A stretch of DNA of 64,000 bases from Streptomyces sp. 11x1 (GCF_032598905.1 NZ_CP122458.1:6225001-6289000); one strand, 5' to 3'. Positions 35,394 through 45,787 are shown, numbered from the stretch's first letter. Notes: a model not told the origin generated them from the letters alone. Numbers and translations: made by a program.

Positions 35394-35623
35394 TCCGCGC
35401 AGGCGCAGGTGCAGATGCAGGCTCAGTAGGCAGTCCTCCGCGCAGGCGCAGGCGCGGTGGTCCACGCGGGCGCGGGCCCAGGAGTGCACGCGGGGCGTGT
35501 GCTCAGCGGTTCGCGCGGGCGTGGGTGGAGCGGTACGGGTCGCCCACGTGCCGAAGCGGCGCGGGCCCGCACCTGTTCGCGCCAAGTAGTGTGCCGGCTC
35601 GGCCAGTTCATCGGCCGAGCCGG
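35390..35623. other. galE-galK spacer with degenerate repeats and a hairpin
   Basis: GCGCAGGCGCAGG-type units and GCTCAGTAG recur from the end of galE to about 35460. At 35594-35623 CCGGCTCGGCC pairs with GGCCGAGCCGG across an 8-nt loop, 37 bp before galK. The hairpin may attenuate galK. Confidence 0.5.
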
Positions 35624-35659
35624 TTCGTCGGTCCAGTAAGGAAAGGTCAGGGTCACGGG

Positions 35660-36820
<1,161 letters not shown>

Positions 36821-36856
36821 CGCTCGGCGCCGATCGGCGCCACGCTCGCGCCGAGT

Positions 36857-37300
36857 TCAGCCGAGCCTCTTCGTGAGCGTGTACTCCGTGATCCCCGGCG
36901 GATAGTCGGGGATCACGCACACGACCTCGTAACCGAGCCGCTTGTAGAACTCCGGCGCCTGGAAGTCCCAGGTCTCCAGCCGGCAGGAGCGGGCGCCCCG
37001 TTCCCGGACGGCGATGTGCTCGGCCTCGGAGAGGATGCGCGAGCCCAGGCCCCGCCCCCGGTGGCGCTCGTCGACCCAGAGATAGGTGACGTGGAGCCAG
37101 GTCGTCCAGGTGTGGCCGACCAGGCCACCCGCGAGATCGCCGGCCTCGTCCAGGATCCATACGTGGAGCGGGACCTCGCGTTCACCGGGGGTGCCGCGCA
37201 GGTCACGGAGGATCGGCGAAGCGGCCGTATTGGTGCTGCGCAGCCGGGAAAGCAGCAATTGGCTTCGATCCCTGTCGACTTCTGTCTCCATACGAAACAT
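36857..37300 (-). CDS. GNAT-family N-acetyltransferase
   Basis: The 147-residue protein has the acetyl-CoA loop ERHRGRGLGSRIL near residue 80 and the GNAT C-terminal APEFYKRLGYEVV. The ATG at 37300 has no ribosome-binding site, but TATCGT lies 7 nt upstream, so it may be leaderless; a second ATG is at 37291. The substrate is unknown. It converges on galK with 36 bp between stops. Confidence 0.82.
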   Translation of the reverse strand: MFRMETEVDRDRSQLLLSRLRSTNTAASPILRDLRGTPGEREVPLHVWILDEAGDLAGGLVGHTWTTWLHVTYLWVDERHRGRGLGSRILSEAEHIAVRERGARSCRLETWDFQAPEFYKRLGYEVVCVIPDYPPGITEYTLTKRLG

Positions 37301-37561
37301 GCGGCACACGATAAACGCGCTGGACAACCAGTTCTGCAAATTACCTTCCGCTCCTGCCCCCCGGCCGTACTCTGATGAACAGCGCCGGTGGGGGCCGGTG
37401 CTGATCAGGGGGCGAGACAGTCGGGTACGACGCCCGGAGTGGGGGTAGCGGTTCAGCACGGCGGCGGCCGTGCGGCTGCGACGCCCCGTCCCAGGTGTAA
37501 ACCGGGGCACGCTCCGCGCGCCGTACTCGCGCCGGTCGTCCCCCGACCAGTGGGGGTTTCA

Positions 37562-38338
37562 GTGGTTCGCATCCGAGTCCTGGTCGTCGACGACCACCGT
37601 ATCTTCGCCGAGTCGCTCGCGGCGGCGCTGGCCGCCGAGCCGGACGTCGACGTGTCCGCGGCCGGCAGCGGCCCCGCGGCGCTGCGCTGTCTGGACCGCG
37701 CGGCGGCGGAAGGGCGCAAGTTCGACGTGCTGCTGGTCGACGCCGACCTGGGGGGTCATGCCCAGGTCCCCGGCACGCGGCCGACCGCCGTACCCGCGCC
37801 GGACGGCGGCGAGGACGGTCTGGTGGACGGCATATCGCTCGTCGCGGGCGTGCGTTCGGGACAGCCGAGCGTACGCGTCGTCGTCCTCGCCGAGAAGGAC
37901 GATCCGCGCAGGGCCGCGCTGGCCCTCCAGGCGGGCGCGTCCGGCTGGGTCGCCAAGGACTGCTCGCTGTCCCGGCTGCTCACCGTCATCCGGGGCGTGC
38001 TGCGCGACGAGACGCATCTGCCGCCCGCGCTGCTCACGGGCGTTCTGCGGGAGTTGACCGCCGCGCGCAAACACCGCACGGAGAGTGAGCGGCTCGTCGA
38101 GTCCCTCACCCCGCGTGAGCGTGAAGTGCTCCGGTGCATGGTGGCGGGGCTGGGGCGCAAGGCCGTCGCCGAGCGCCTGTTCCTCTCCCCGCACACCGTC
38201 CGCACCCACATGCAGAACGTCCTCGGAAAACTGGGCGTCCACTCCACCCTCGCCGCCGTGGCCCTCGCCCGGCGGGCGGGTGTGGGCCCTGTCGACCTAG
38301 CCGGGGATGTTGTCGAACGGGGCGGTCAGCTGGCGTAG
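37562..38338 (+). CDS. LuxR/NarL-type response regulator
   Basis: The 258-residue protein has a complete receiver (Asp10-Asp11, phospho-acceptor Asp60 in VLLVDAD, Lys132 in GWVAKD) and a C-terminal LuxR HTH (LTPREREVLRCMVAGLGRKAVAERLFLSPHTVRTHM). An insert of about 22 residues (HAQVPGTRPTAVPAPDGGED) follows the phospho-site. The GTG start has GGGGG before it. No sensor kinase is adjacent. Its 3' end overlaps the convergent marR gene by 42 bp. Confidence 0.88.
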   Translation: MVRIRVLVVDDHRIFAESLAAALAAEPDVDVSAAGSGPAALRCLDRAAAEGRKFDVLLVDADLGGHAQVPGTRPTAVPAPDGGEDGLVDGISLVAGVRSGQPSVRVVVLAEKDDPRRAALALQAGASGWVAKDCSLSRLLTVIRGVLRDETHLPPALLTGVLRELTAARKHRTESERLVESLTPREREVLRCMVAGLGRKAVAERLFLSPHTVRTHMQNVLGKLGVHSTLAAVALARRAGVGPVDLAGDVVERGGQLA

Positions 38339-38794
38339 GAGGCCTGCCAGTTCGCTGCGTTGGGCGCGGGTGAGTTCGGCCAGGATCGCGCGTTCCTGGT
38401 CGAGGAGTCCGGCGAGCGCCTGGTCCGCCCGGTCCCGGCCCTCGTCCGTGAGCCGTACGAGCACGCCCCGGCGGTCACTGGGGTCGGGCAGCCGTTCGAC
38501 CAGGCCCTTCTTCGTCAGCCGGTCGATGCGGTTGGTCATCGTGCCCGACGTCACCAGCGTCTGGGTGAGCAGCTGACCGGGCGAGAGCTGGTACGGGTTC
38601 CCCGCCCGCCGCAGCGCCGTCAGCACGTCGAACTCCCACGGCTCCAGCTGGTGCTCCGCGAACGCCAGCCGACGCGCGCGATCCAGGTGCCGGGCCAGTC
38701 TGCTCACCCGGCTGAGTACTTCCAGCGGCTCCACGTCGAGGTCGGGGCGCTCCCGGCGCCACGCTGCGACCAGCCGATCGACCTCGTCCTCCAT
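38297..38794 (-). CDS. MarR-family regulator
   Basis: The 165-residue protein has the winged HTH (QLLTQTLVTSGTMTNRIDRLTKKGLVERLPDPSDRRGVLVRLT) with flanking dimerisation helices. It is divergent from the methyltransferase gene at 38949, and two operator-like sites lie between them, so it probably represses both. The effector is unknown. Confidence 0.9.
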   Translation of the reverse strand: MEDEVDRLVAAWRRERPDLDVEPLEVLSRVSRLARHLDRARRLAFAEHQLEPWEFDVLTALRRAGNPYQLSPGQLLTQTLVTSGTMTNRIDRLTKKGLVERLPDPSDRRGVLVRLTDEGRDRADQALAGLLDQERAILAELTRAQRSELAGLLRQLTAPFDNIPG

Positions 38795-38829
38795 GGCGAT
38801 CAGTGTAGTGGTTGTGTCGATGTGAAGTC

Positions 38830-38874
38830 TCTTGAGATCAAGATGATTAGGTCAAAGTCTCTTGACTTCGAGAT
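38830..38874. promoter_or_regulatory. two MarR operator candidates
   Basis: AAGTCTCTTGA occurs at 38825 and 38855, 30 bp apart. The first is part of the inverted repeat TCTTGA-GA-TCAAGA (38830-38843); the second of TCTCTTGACTTCGAGA (38858-38873), an imperfect palindrome. Spacing of about three helical turns places both on one DNA face. Confidence 0.6.
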
Positions 38875-38948
38875 ATGTGCGGTCGAGAGTGGCAGGTGCC
38901 GTCCGGCAGCTGCGTGATGACGACAGTGACGACGAGGAGGACATCCCC

Positions 38949-39767
38949 ATGCCCGCCACCAGCCCCACCTGGGACCCCCAGCAGTACCTGCGGCACGCCG
39001 GCCACCGCGCCCGCGCCTTCGTGGACCTGCTCGCCCACGTCCCCGACCCGCCCGCCGCGCACCCCCGCGTCGCCGACCTCGGCTGCGGCCCCGGCAACGT
39101 CACCCGCCTCCTAGCCGACCGCTGGCCCTCGGCGCGCATCACCGGGTACGACAACTCGCCCGAGATGCTCGACCGGGCCCGGGCCGACCACGAGGGGCCC
39201 ACCCCGGGCGGCGGACACATCGACTTCGCCGAGGTGGACGTCCTTACCTGGTCGCCCCCGGAGCCGTACGACCTGATCGTCAGCAACGCCACGTTCCAGT
39301 GGGTTCCCGGGCATGCCGCCCGCTTCCCGGCCTGGGTCGACGCGCTCGCCCCCGGCGGCACCTTCGCCTTCCAGGTCCCCGGGAACTTCGACTCGCCCAG
39401 CCACCGCCTCATGCGCGAACTGGCGCACTCCGCCCGCTGGAAGGACCGCCTCGGCGACACCCTCCGCCACGACGACGCTGTCCACGCCCCCGTCGCCTAT
39501 CACGCCGCCCTCGCCGACCTCGGCTGCGAGGTCGACACCTGGGAGACGACGTACGTCCACCTCCTCCAGGGCGAGGACCCGGTGCTCGACTGGGTCCAGG
39601 GCACGAGCCTGCGTCCGATCCTCACCGAGCTGGGGCCGGACGCGGCGCCCTTCGTCGCCGAGTACCGCACGGCCCTGCGCGCGGCGTATCCGCGCACGGC
39701 GCACGGCACCCCGTTCCCGTTCCGCCGCATCTTCGCCGTCGCCCACAAGCCGGCCACACCCCGATGA
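38949..39767 (+). CDS. tam: SAM-dependent methyltransferase, trans-aconitate 2-methyltransferase type
   Basis: The 272-residue enzyme has the SAM loop VADLGCGPGNVTRLL near residue 40, GYDNSPEML and the Tam-like SNATFQWVPGH and FAFQVPGNFDSPSH segments. Tam methylates trans-aconitate, an aconitase by-product. GAGGAGG precedes the ATG. It overlaps the VOC gene by ATGA, and is likely under MarR control. Confidence 0.85.
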   Translation: MPATSPTWDPQQYLRHAGHRARAFVDLLAHVPDPPAAHPRVADLGCGPGNVTRLLADRWPSARITGYDNSPEMLDRARADHEGPTPGGGHIDFAEVDVLTWSPPEPYDLIVSNATFQWVPGHAARFPAWVDALAPGGTFAFQVPGNFDSPSHRLMRELAHSARWKDRLGDTLRHDDAVHAPVAYHAALADLGCEVDTWETTYVHLLQGEDPVLDWVQGTSLRPILTELGPDAAPFVAEYRTALRAAYPRTAHGTPFPFRRIFAVAHKPATPR

Positions 39768-40132
39768 TCACCGCGGTCGACCACGTCCTGCTGGCGGCAC
39801 CGCCAGGCGCGGAGGACCGGCTGCGGGAGTACTACGTGGGCGTCCTCGGGATGGCGGAGATCCAGAAGCCACCCGCACTCGCCGTACGGGGAGGGTGCTG
39901 GTTCGCGGCAGGGGATGTGCTGCTGCATCTGGGGGTGGAGGCGGGATTCCGGCCGCCGCGGAAGGCGCACCCCGGGCTGCGGGTGCGGGGCATCGACGCG
40001 TTCGCTGCGCGGCTGGCCGCACGGGGGGCCGTCGTGATCTGGAACGAGGACCTGCCGGGGTACCGCCGCTTCTACTCCGAGGACCCGGTGGGCAACCGGT
40101 TGGAGTTCCTGGAGCCGGGCCGGCCGGGCTGA
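39764..40132 (+). CDS. VOC-fold protein
   Basis: The 122-residue protein shows the VOC pattern VDHVLLAAPPGAEDRLREYYVGVLGM at the start and RRFYSEDPVGNRLEFLEP at the end. It is translationally coupled to tam. Its substrate is unknown; coupling suggests a linked detoxification step (inference). Confidence 0.85.
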   Translation: MITAVDHVLLAAPPGAEDRLREYYVGVLGMAEIQKPPALAVRGGCWFAAGDVLLHLGVEAGFRPPRKAHPGLRVRGIDAFAARLAARGAVVIWNEDLPGYRRFYSEDPVGNRLEFLEPGRPG

Positions 40133-40136
40133 TTGA

Positions 40137-40172
40137 CGGGGCGCGCCCCGTCAGGGGGCGCGGGGAACCCTT
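40137..40172. repeat. fragment of the dispersed repeat, terminator-like
   Basis: GGGCGCGCCCCGTCAGGGGG and GGCGCGGGGAAC keep only the core of the type A right arm. It lies just after the VOC stop. Confidence 0.5.
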
Positions 40173-40205
40173 CCTCGCCCCCTGACCCGGCCCCAACTAC
40201 CCCCG

Positions 40206-40217
40206 TACTCTTGCGCT
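40206..40217 (+). promoter_or_regulatory. -10 box for a leaderless paaX-like gene
   Basis: TACTCT at 40206-40211 lies 6 nt before the GTG, with no ribosome-binding site. Confidence 0.5.
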
Positions 40218-41084
40218 GTGGAGGACGAGATCCCGGGTGTCGAGGTCGGCGACGTGCCGCAGTTGCGGCCGCAGTCGCTGGTGCTCTCCTTCTTCGGCAA
40301 TCACGTGCTGGACCGGGCGGAGAGCGGCCTCGGCGTGTACTCGGGGAGCATCATCGACGTGCTCGGCCGGGTCGGCACGGGAGAGCAGGCCGTGCGGTCC
40401 ACGCTCACGCGGATGGTCAACCGGGGGCTGCTGAGACGCCAGCGCGAGGGCCGGCGGATGTTCTTCGGCCTCACCCCGCACGCCGAGGACATCCTGCGCG
40501 ACGGCGGCCGGCGCATCTGGCGCGACGGCGCGGTGAACGAGGACTGGGACGGCACCTGGACCCTCCTCGGCTTCTCCCTCCCCGAGTCCTGGCAACGCCA
40601 GCGGCACGACCTGCGCTCCCGGCTCACCTGGTCCGGGTTCGGCGCCCTCTACAGCGGACTGTGGATCGCCCCGGGCCGGGCGGACGTCCGGGAGATCGTC
40701 TCGGAACTCGGGCTGGACGCGCACGTGAAGGTGTTCCACGCGCAGGCCGACGCGTTCACCGACGTCGGACTGATGATCCGCGAGAGCTGGGACCTGGAGA
40801 CCCTCGCCGCGCGGTACGTGGCCTTCGACAAACGGTGGAGCACCGCCGACGTCGCCGAGGCCGACCCCATCGCCACCCGGCTGCGCCTCGTCGCCGAGTG
40901 GCTGCGCGTCATCCGTATCGACCCGCGCCTGCCCGTGCGGCATCTGCCGACCGAGTGGCCCGCGCGGCAGGCCCAGGACACGTTCCGGCGCATCGCCGAA
41001 CAGACGGCGGGCCCGGCCGGGCGGATGGCGGCGGACGTTCTGGAAACGACCCCGCTGCGACCCGCGCCGCTCGAAATGCCATAG
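40218..41084 (+). CDS. PaaX-family transcriptional regulator
   Basis: The 288-residue protein has an N-terminal winged HTH (about 15-85; SLVLSFFGNHVLDR and RSTLTRMVNRGLLRRQREG), a central Cas2-like domain (GTWTLLGFSLPES) and the PaaX C-terminal domain. PaaX repressors sense aryl-CoA thioesters, but no phenylacetate genes are nearby, so its target is unclear. It starts at a leaderless GTG. Confidence 0.88.
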   Translation: MEDEIPGVEVGDVPQLRPQSLVLSFFGNHVLDRAESGLGVYSGSIIDVLGRVGTGEQAVRSTLTRMVNRGLLRRQREGRRMFFGLTPHAEDILRDGGRRIWRDGAVNEDWDGTWTLLGFSLPESWQRQRHDLRSRLTWSGFGALYSGLWIAPGRADVREIVSELGLDAHVKVFHAQADAFTDVGLMIRESWDLETLAARYVAFDKRWSTADVAEADPIATRLRLVAEWLRVIRIDPRLPVRHLPTEWPARQAQDTFRRIAEQTAGPAGRMAADVLETTPLRPAPLEMP

Positions 41085-41537
41085 CCGAAAAACGGATTTC
41101 TCTATTCCGTGCCGACCGCCGGTTCCCGGTGCCTCCGGTGCGGGAGTGGCTGATATTGTTCTTTGGCTTTCCTTTGTGATGGATATATTCTCAGTTCACT
41201 TTTGTTGTCTCCCGCCGGATGTTCGGGGAAGCGGGAGCTCGTGCTGTGACCAGGGGGGATCTGGGCCAGTGGTGATCTGCTGAGCCGCTCGGCGCGTTTG
41301 ACGGGATTTGTGACGCGCGCCACATAGGCTTTTTGTCGTCCGGTCGGGATTTCGTTTCCGCGCCTCTTCTCACGGATTACCCGATCGGCCGATTCCCGCT
41401 GCGCCGAATCATTCATTTCTCGATTGTCGACCACGTATCACGCATACAGCCGTGCCCGCGCGCAGCCCTTGCCCGACCAGCAGGGGGTGCGGACGCGCTG
41501 CTGCCCGCCCTCGGGCGGTTTCCAGGGGGAAGAACAT
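41085..41537. other. A+T-richer non-coding region before the glycosyltransferase
   Basis: This 453-bp stretch has visibly more A and T than its surroundings and no supportable gene. It contains TTGACG at 41298 and TAGGCT at 41325 but at a 21-bp spacing, which is too long for a good promoter. It is probably a long leader or control region. Confidence 0.5.
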
Positions 41538-43634
41538 ATGAAGATCGCGTTCCTGATCAACAATGCCTTCGGTATCGGAGGCACCATCCGCTCGACCGCC
41601 AACCTCTCCGCCGCGTTCGCCGACCGACACGAGGTGGAGGTCGTCAGCGTCCACCGCTCCCGCGACGAACCCGCCCTCCCGTTCGACCCGCGCGTCCGTC
41701 TGACCTCGCTGATCGACCTGCGGGAAGGCGGCCCCGGATTCGAGGGCGACCACCCTCTCACCCAGCGGCCCGGCACGATGTTCCCGTACACGGGGGCCAC
41801 CGGGAACCTGCCCTACACCGGCCTCCAGGACGAACGCATCGGCGGCTTCCTCGCCGACACCCAGGCCGACGTCGTCATCGCCACCCGCCCCGACCTCAAC
41901 GGCTACCTCGCCCGCGACGGCCGGCGCCGCTGTCTCCGGATCGGCCAGGAACACCTCAGCCTCGACCAGTACCGGGAACCGCTGCGCGGCGACCAGAACC
42001 GGGCGATCGGCGGACTCGACGCCTTCGTCACCGTCTCCGAGGCCGACGCCGCCCAGTACCGCGCCGCCCTGCCCGACGTCGGCACCACCATCGTCTGCGT
42101 CCCCAACGGCGTCCGGGCCCCCGCCGTGGAGCGGTCCACCCTGGACTCCCGGGTCATCGTCGCCGCAGGCCGGCTCATCCCCATCAAGCGGTACGACCGA
42201 CTGGTGACCGCCTTCGCCAAGGTCGCCGCCGACCACCCCGGCTGGACCCTGCGGATCTACGGACGCGGCCCGCAGAAGGAGAACCTGCGCGAGCTGATCG
42301 ACCGCCTCGGGCTGCACGACCGGGTGTTCCTCATGGGAGCGGTCTCCCCGATCGAGACCGAATGGGCCAAGGGCGCCGTCGCCGCAGTCTCCTCCGACAT
42401 GGAGTCCTTCGGCATGACCATCGTCGAGGCCATGCACTGCGGCGTCCCGGTCGTCGCCACGGACTGCCCGCACGGCCCCGGCGAGATCATCACCCACGGG
42501 CAGGACGGCCTGCTCGTCCCGCTCGACGGGGACGTCGACGCCTACGCCGACGCGCTGAACCGCGTCGTCACCGACGAGGCCCTGCGCGAACGACTCGGCA
42601 AGGAGGCCCTCGTCAAGGCCGAGACCTACGCCCCCGCCGCCATCGCCCAGCGCTACGAAACCCTCTTCGAGGAACTGACCAGGTCCCGGCGGCGCGGATG
42701 GGACGGCGCCGCCCGGCTCAAACGGCTCGCCGCCCGCGCCGTCCGGCCCCGTCCCACGGAGGCCGCCCCTGCCGCCGAGGCCGACGGGAGCGCTCCCACG
42801 CCCACGCCCGCCGCACACGCCCGCGCCCAGGCCGACGGCGGCTTCACCGTCCTCCTCGACCCGGCCGAGCTGCCTTCCGGCCCCCTCGACTTCATCGCCC
42901 GGCTGCGCCGCGACCCCGGCAAGCGGCAGGTCAGGGTGCCGGTGCTGCCGAGCGCCGACGCGCCGGACACCGTGGTGCGGGCGACCCTGCGCCCTGCCGA
43001 GCACACCCTCGCCGAGGGCCGCTGGGACTGCTACGTCGCGCCGCGCGGCTCGAACAAGCGAGTGCGGCTGGGCGCGCGGCTGGTGGAACAGGCCGCGCTG
43101 GTCGGTCGGCGGCCGTGGGTGGACCAGCGGGGGGCCGGGGCGTGGATCCCGTATCCGACCGTCGACGGTTTCCTCGCGCTGCGGACGTGGCTGCGGCCGG
43201 CGCACGCGGAGATCGACGCGGTGGAGGTGGGGGAGGGGACGGTGACCGTGACCGGGACGGTTCTGGGGGCCGCCGAGTCCGTTGCCGGCGTGGTCTCGGA
43301 GGGTGCCGTGGTGCGGGTGGTGTCGCGGGCCGACAGCGCGTACGACTTCGGTGTGCCCGTGTGGGCTGTGGGGGAGCGGGGGTTCCGGTTCACCGTTCCG
43401 TACGGCGAGCTCCTGGGGCGGCGGAGTGTCGAGCACGATCTGTGGGATCTGCGGCTGGGGGACGTGCCGGTGGGGCGGATCGGGGGTGACGTGGTGGAAC
43501 GGCGGAAGACCGATCTGGTGCCTGGGCAGATGTTCGAGCACGGTGAGCGGGGGTGGACGCGGGTGCGGCCGTATTTCACCGTGAACAACGAGCTGGCGCT
43601 CAGCGCGAAGGATGTGGACGGGGGCGCCCAGTAG
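41538..43634 (+). CDS. GT4-type glycosyltransferase with a C-terminal extension
   Basis: The 698-residue protein starts with a GT-B fold: MKIAFLINNAFGIGGTIRSTANL, the VAAGRLIPIKRYDRLV junction near 215 and the GT4 acceptor/nucleotide motif SSDMESFGMTIVEAMHCGVPVV near 285 (ExxxxxxxE). After about residue 385 an Ala/Pro linker leads to about 270 residues of beta-rich sequence I do not recognise. AGGGGGAAG precedes the ATG. It probably builds a cell-surface glycan; it stands alone. Confidence 0.87.
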   Translation: MKIAFLINNAFGIGGTIRSTANLSAAFADRHEVEVVSVHRSRDEPALPFDPRVRLTSLIDLREGGPGFEGDHPLTQRPGTMFPYTGATGNLPYTGLQDERIGGFLADTQADVVIATRPDLNGYLARDGRRRCLRIGQEHLSLDQYREPLRGDQNRAIGGLDAFVTVSEADAAQYRAALPDVGTTIVCVPNGVRAPAVERSTLDSRVIVAAGRLIPIKRYDRLVTAFAKVAADHPGWTLRIYGRGPQKENLRELIDRLGLHDRVFLMGAVSPIETEWAKGAVAAVSSDMESFGMTIVEAMHCGVPVVATDCPHGPGEIITHGQDGLLVPLDGDVDAYADALNRVVTDEALRERLGKEALVKAETYAPAAIAQRYETLFEELTRSRRRGWDGAARLKRLAARAVRPRPTEAAPAAEADGSAPTPTPAAHARAQADGGFTVLLDPAELPSGPLDFIARLRRDPGKRQVRVPVLPSADAPDTVVRATLRPAEHTLAEGRWDCYVAPRGSNKRVRLGARLVEQAALVGRRPWVDQRGAGAWIPYPTVDGFLALRTWLRPAHAEIDAVEVGEGTVTVTGTVLGAAESVAGVVSEGAVVRVVSRADSAYDFGVPVWAVGERGFRFTVPYGELLGRRSVEHDLWDLRLGDVPVGRIGGDVVERRKTDLVPGQMFEHGERGWTRVRPYFTVNNELALSAKDVDGGAQ

Positions 43635-43664
43635 CTCGGGGGTGCGGGAGCGATGGCGGGTGCG

Positions 43665-43940
43665 TGTGGGCTGGTCGCGCATTCCCCGCGCCCCTTGAGG
43701 GCCTACGGCCACTCAAGGGCGAAAAGCGCGGGGCGCAGCCCCTGCTTTTCAGGGGCGCGGGGAACTGCGCGAGAAGCCCCACCGGACCCGCACCCTGTTG
43801 TCCTTCGGCCCCGCAGCCCCGTCGCTTCCCGGCCCGCACCCCGCTGTCTTTCAGGCCCGCAGCCCCGCCGTCTTTCCAGGCCCGCAGGGGCCTGGTCTTT
43901 CAGGGGCGCGGGGAACTGCGCGAGAAGCCCCACCGGGCCG
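43665..43940. repeat. dispersed intergenic repeat, double copy (type A)
   Basis: One complete element (arms near 43675 and 43755) is followed by a second right arm (CAGGGGCGCGGGGAACTGCG at about 43900). Between lie direct repeats of CCCCGC-GTCTTTC-CAGGCCCGCA type. It fills most of the 365-bp gap between convergent genes. Confidence 0.8.
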
Positions 43941-43999
43941 CACCCGCCAATGCACCCGCACCCGCCAACGCGCCCCCGAGCTACCAGGCGCCCCGGCGC

Positions 44000-44677
44000 T
44001 CAACTCTTCCGGTGGCCGATCAGCCGTGGCTTCTGGTTCAGGCCGTCCAACCCGTGCCAGGCCAGGTTCACCAGATGCGCCGCCACCTCCGCCTTCTTCG
44101 GCCGGCGGACATCCAGCCACCACTGGCCGGTCAGGGCGACCATCCCGACCAGCGCCTGCGCGTACAGCGGCGCGAGCTTCGGGTCGAAGCCCCGGCTCTT
44201 GAACTCGCGGCCGAGAATGTCCTCCACCTGCGTGGCGATGTCGGAGATCAGCGACGCGAAGGAACCCGTCGACTGCGGGATGGGCGAGTCACGGACCAGG
44301 ATGCGGAAGCCGTCCGTGTACTCCTCGATGAAGTCCAGGAGCGCGAACGCGGCCTGTTCGAGGAGTTCACGCGGGTGCCCGGCCGTCAGCGAACTGGTCA
44401 CCATGTCCATCAGCCGGCTCATCTCGCGGTCCACCACCACCGCGTACAGCCCTTCCTTGCCGCCGAAGTGCTCGTACACCACCGGCTTGGACACCCCGGC
44501 CTTCGCCGCGATCTCCTCCACCGACGTGGCCTCGAAGCCCTTGGCGGCGAAGAGCGCGCGCCCGACCTCCAGCAATTGCGCACGGCGCTCGGCGCCCGTC
44601 ATCCGGGTGCGGCGAACACGCCGCGGCTTGTCATTGCTCGGGGTGCTGCTGGAGTCGGTCGCCACGGCGTCAATCAT
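44000..44677 (-). CDS. TetR-family regulator
   Basis: The 225-residue protein has an N-terminal HTH (about 35-80; LLEVGRALFAAKGFEATSVEEIAAKAGVSKPVVYEHFGGKEGLY) and an all-helical ligand domain. The ATG at 44677 overlaps the desaturase stop as ATGA, so the two are co-translated. It probably represses its own operon through the tandem sites at 45788-45817 and senses acyl-CoA or membrane state (inference). Confidence 0.92.
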   Translation of the reverse strand: MIDAVATDSSSTPSNDKPRRVRRTRMTGAERRAQLLEVGRALFAAKGFEATSVEEIAAKAGVSKPVVYEHFGGKEGLYAVVVDREMSRLMDMVTSSLTAGHPRELLEQAAFALLDFIEEYTDGFRILVRDSPIPQSTGSFASLISDIATQVEDILGREFKSRGFDPKLAPLYAQALVGMVALTGQWWLDVRRPKKAEVAAHLVNLAWHGLDGLNQKPRLIGHRKS

Positions 44678-45705
44678 GCCGCCTCGGCGGGTGCCTTCCG
44701 CTGCCGGGAGCCGTCCTCGCCCGTCTTGCGCCTGGAATCGATACGCGAGCGTGACGGCCAGCGGACGTCGTACGCCCAGCCGCACACCTCGAACCACCGG
44801 ATCAGCCGAGCGGAGGAGTCCAGCTGGCCGCGCTCCACCCCGTGCCGGGCGGAGGTGGGGTCGGCGTGGTGGAGGTTGTGCCAGGACTCGCCGCAGGAGA
44901 GGACCGCCAGCCACCAGACGTTGCCCGAGCGGTCGCGGGACTTGAAGGGGCGCTTGCCGACCGCGTGGCAGATCGAGTTGATCGACCAGGTCACGTGGTG
45001 CAGCAGTGCCACCCGGACGAGCGAGCCCCAGAAGAACGCGGTGAACGCGCCCCACCAGGACATCGTCACCAGACCGCCGATCAGCGGCGGAAGGGCGAGG
45101 GAGAGCATCGTCCAGTAGATGAAGTGGCGGGAGATCGCGCGGAGCGCCGGGTCCTTGACCAGGTCCGGGGCGTACTTCTCCTGCGAGGTCTGCTCCTCGT
45201 CGAACATCCAGCCGATGTGCGCCCACCACAGGCCCTTCATCAGCGCGGGGAGCGTCTCGCCGTAGCGCCACGGCGAGTGGGGGTCGCCCTCGGCGTCGGA
45301 GAACTTGTGGTGTTTGCGGTGGTCGGCCACCCAGCGCACCAGCGGGCCCTCGACGGCCATCGAACCGGCGATCGCCAGCGCGATCTTCAGCGGGCGCTTG
45401 GCCTTGAACGAGCCGTGGGTGAAGTGCCGGTGGAAGCCGATCGTGATGCCGTGGCAGCCCAGGTAGTAGAAGAACACCAGCAGGCCGAGATCCAGCCAGC
45501 TCACGCCCCAACCCCAGGCCAGCGGCACGGCCGCGAGGAGCGCGAGGAAGGGGACGGTGATGAAGAGAAGCAGCGTGATCTGCTCGATCGAACGCTTCTG
45601 CTCGCCGCCCAGCGTGGCCGACGGCGCGGGGGAGTCGGTCGGTGCGGAGCCTGGAGAACCTGGTGCATTCGGCGCGTCTTCGATCACATCGGACCTTGAG
45701 CTCAT
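44674..45705 (-). CDS. acyl-CoA/fatty-acid delta-9-type desaturase
   Basis: The 343-residue integral membrane di-iron enzyme shows the three histidine boxes HRHFTH, HRKHH and HNLHH, with four membrane helices between. It introduces a double bond into saturated acyl chains and tunes membrane fluidity. AGGGGA precedes the ATG at 45705; the earlier in-frame ATG at 45759 lacks one. Confidence 0.93.
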   Translation of the reverse strand: MSSRSDVIEDAPNAPGSPGSAPTDSPAPSATLGGEQKRSIEQITLLLFITVPFLALLAAVPLAWGWGVSWLDLGLLVFFYYLGCHGITIGFHRHFTHGSFKAKRPLKIALAIAGSMAVEGPLVRWVADHRKHHKFSDAEGDPHSPWRYGETLPALMKGLWWAHIGWMFDEEQTSQEKYAPDLVKDPALRAISRHFIYWTMLSLALPPLIGGLVTMSWWGAFTAFFWGSLVRVALLHHVTWSINSICHAVGKRPFKSRDRSGNVWWLAVLSCGESWHNLHHADPTSARHGVERGQLDSSARLIRWFEVCGWAYDVRWPSRSRIDSRRKTGEDGSRQRKAPAEAA

Positions 45706-45787
45706 GGGCGTCCCCTGGGGGGTCGAGGGTGGAGAGAGAGGGGGAGGAGCCTGCGGCACAGCATGCGAGGGGTACCTGTCGGCTTTC

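Noticed and set aside
35390..35470. GCGCAGG repeats in the galE-galK spacer considered as an array or insertion-sequence end
   Set aside because: No spacers, no transposase and no paired terminal inverted repeats are visible.
41298..41330. TTGACG/TAGGCT as promoter of the glycosyltransferase gene
   Set aside because: The 21-bp spacing is too long for a housekeeping promoter.
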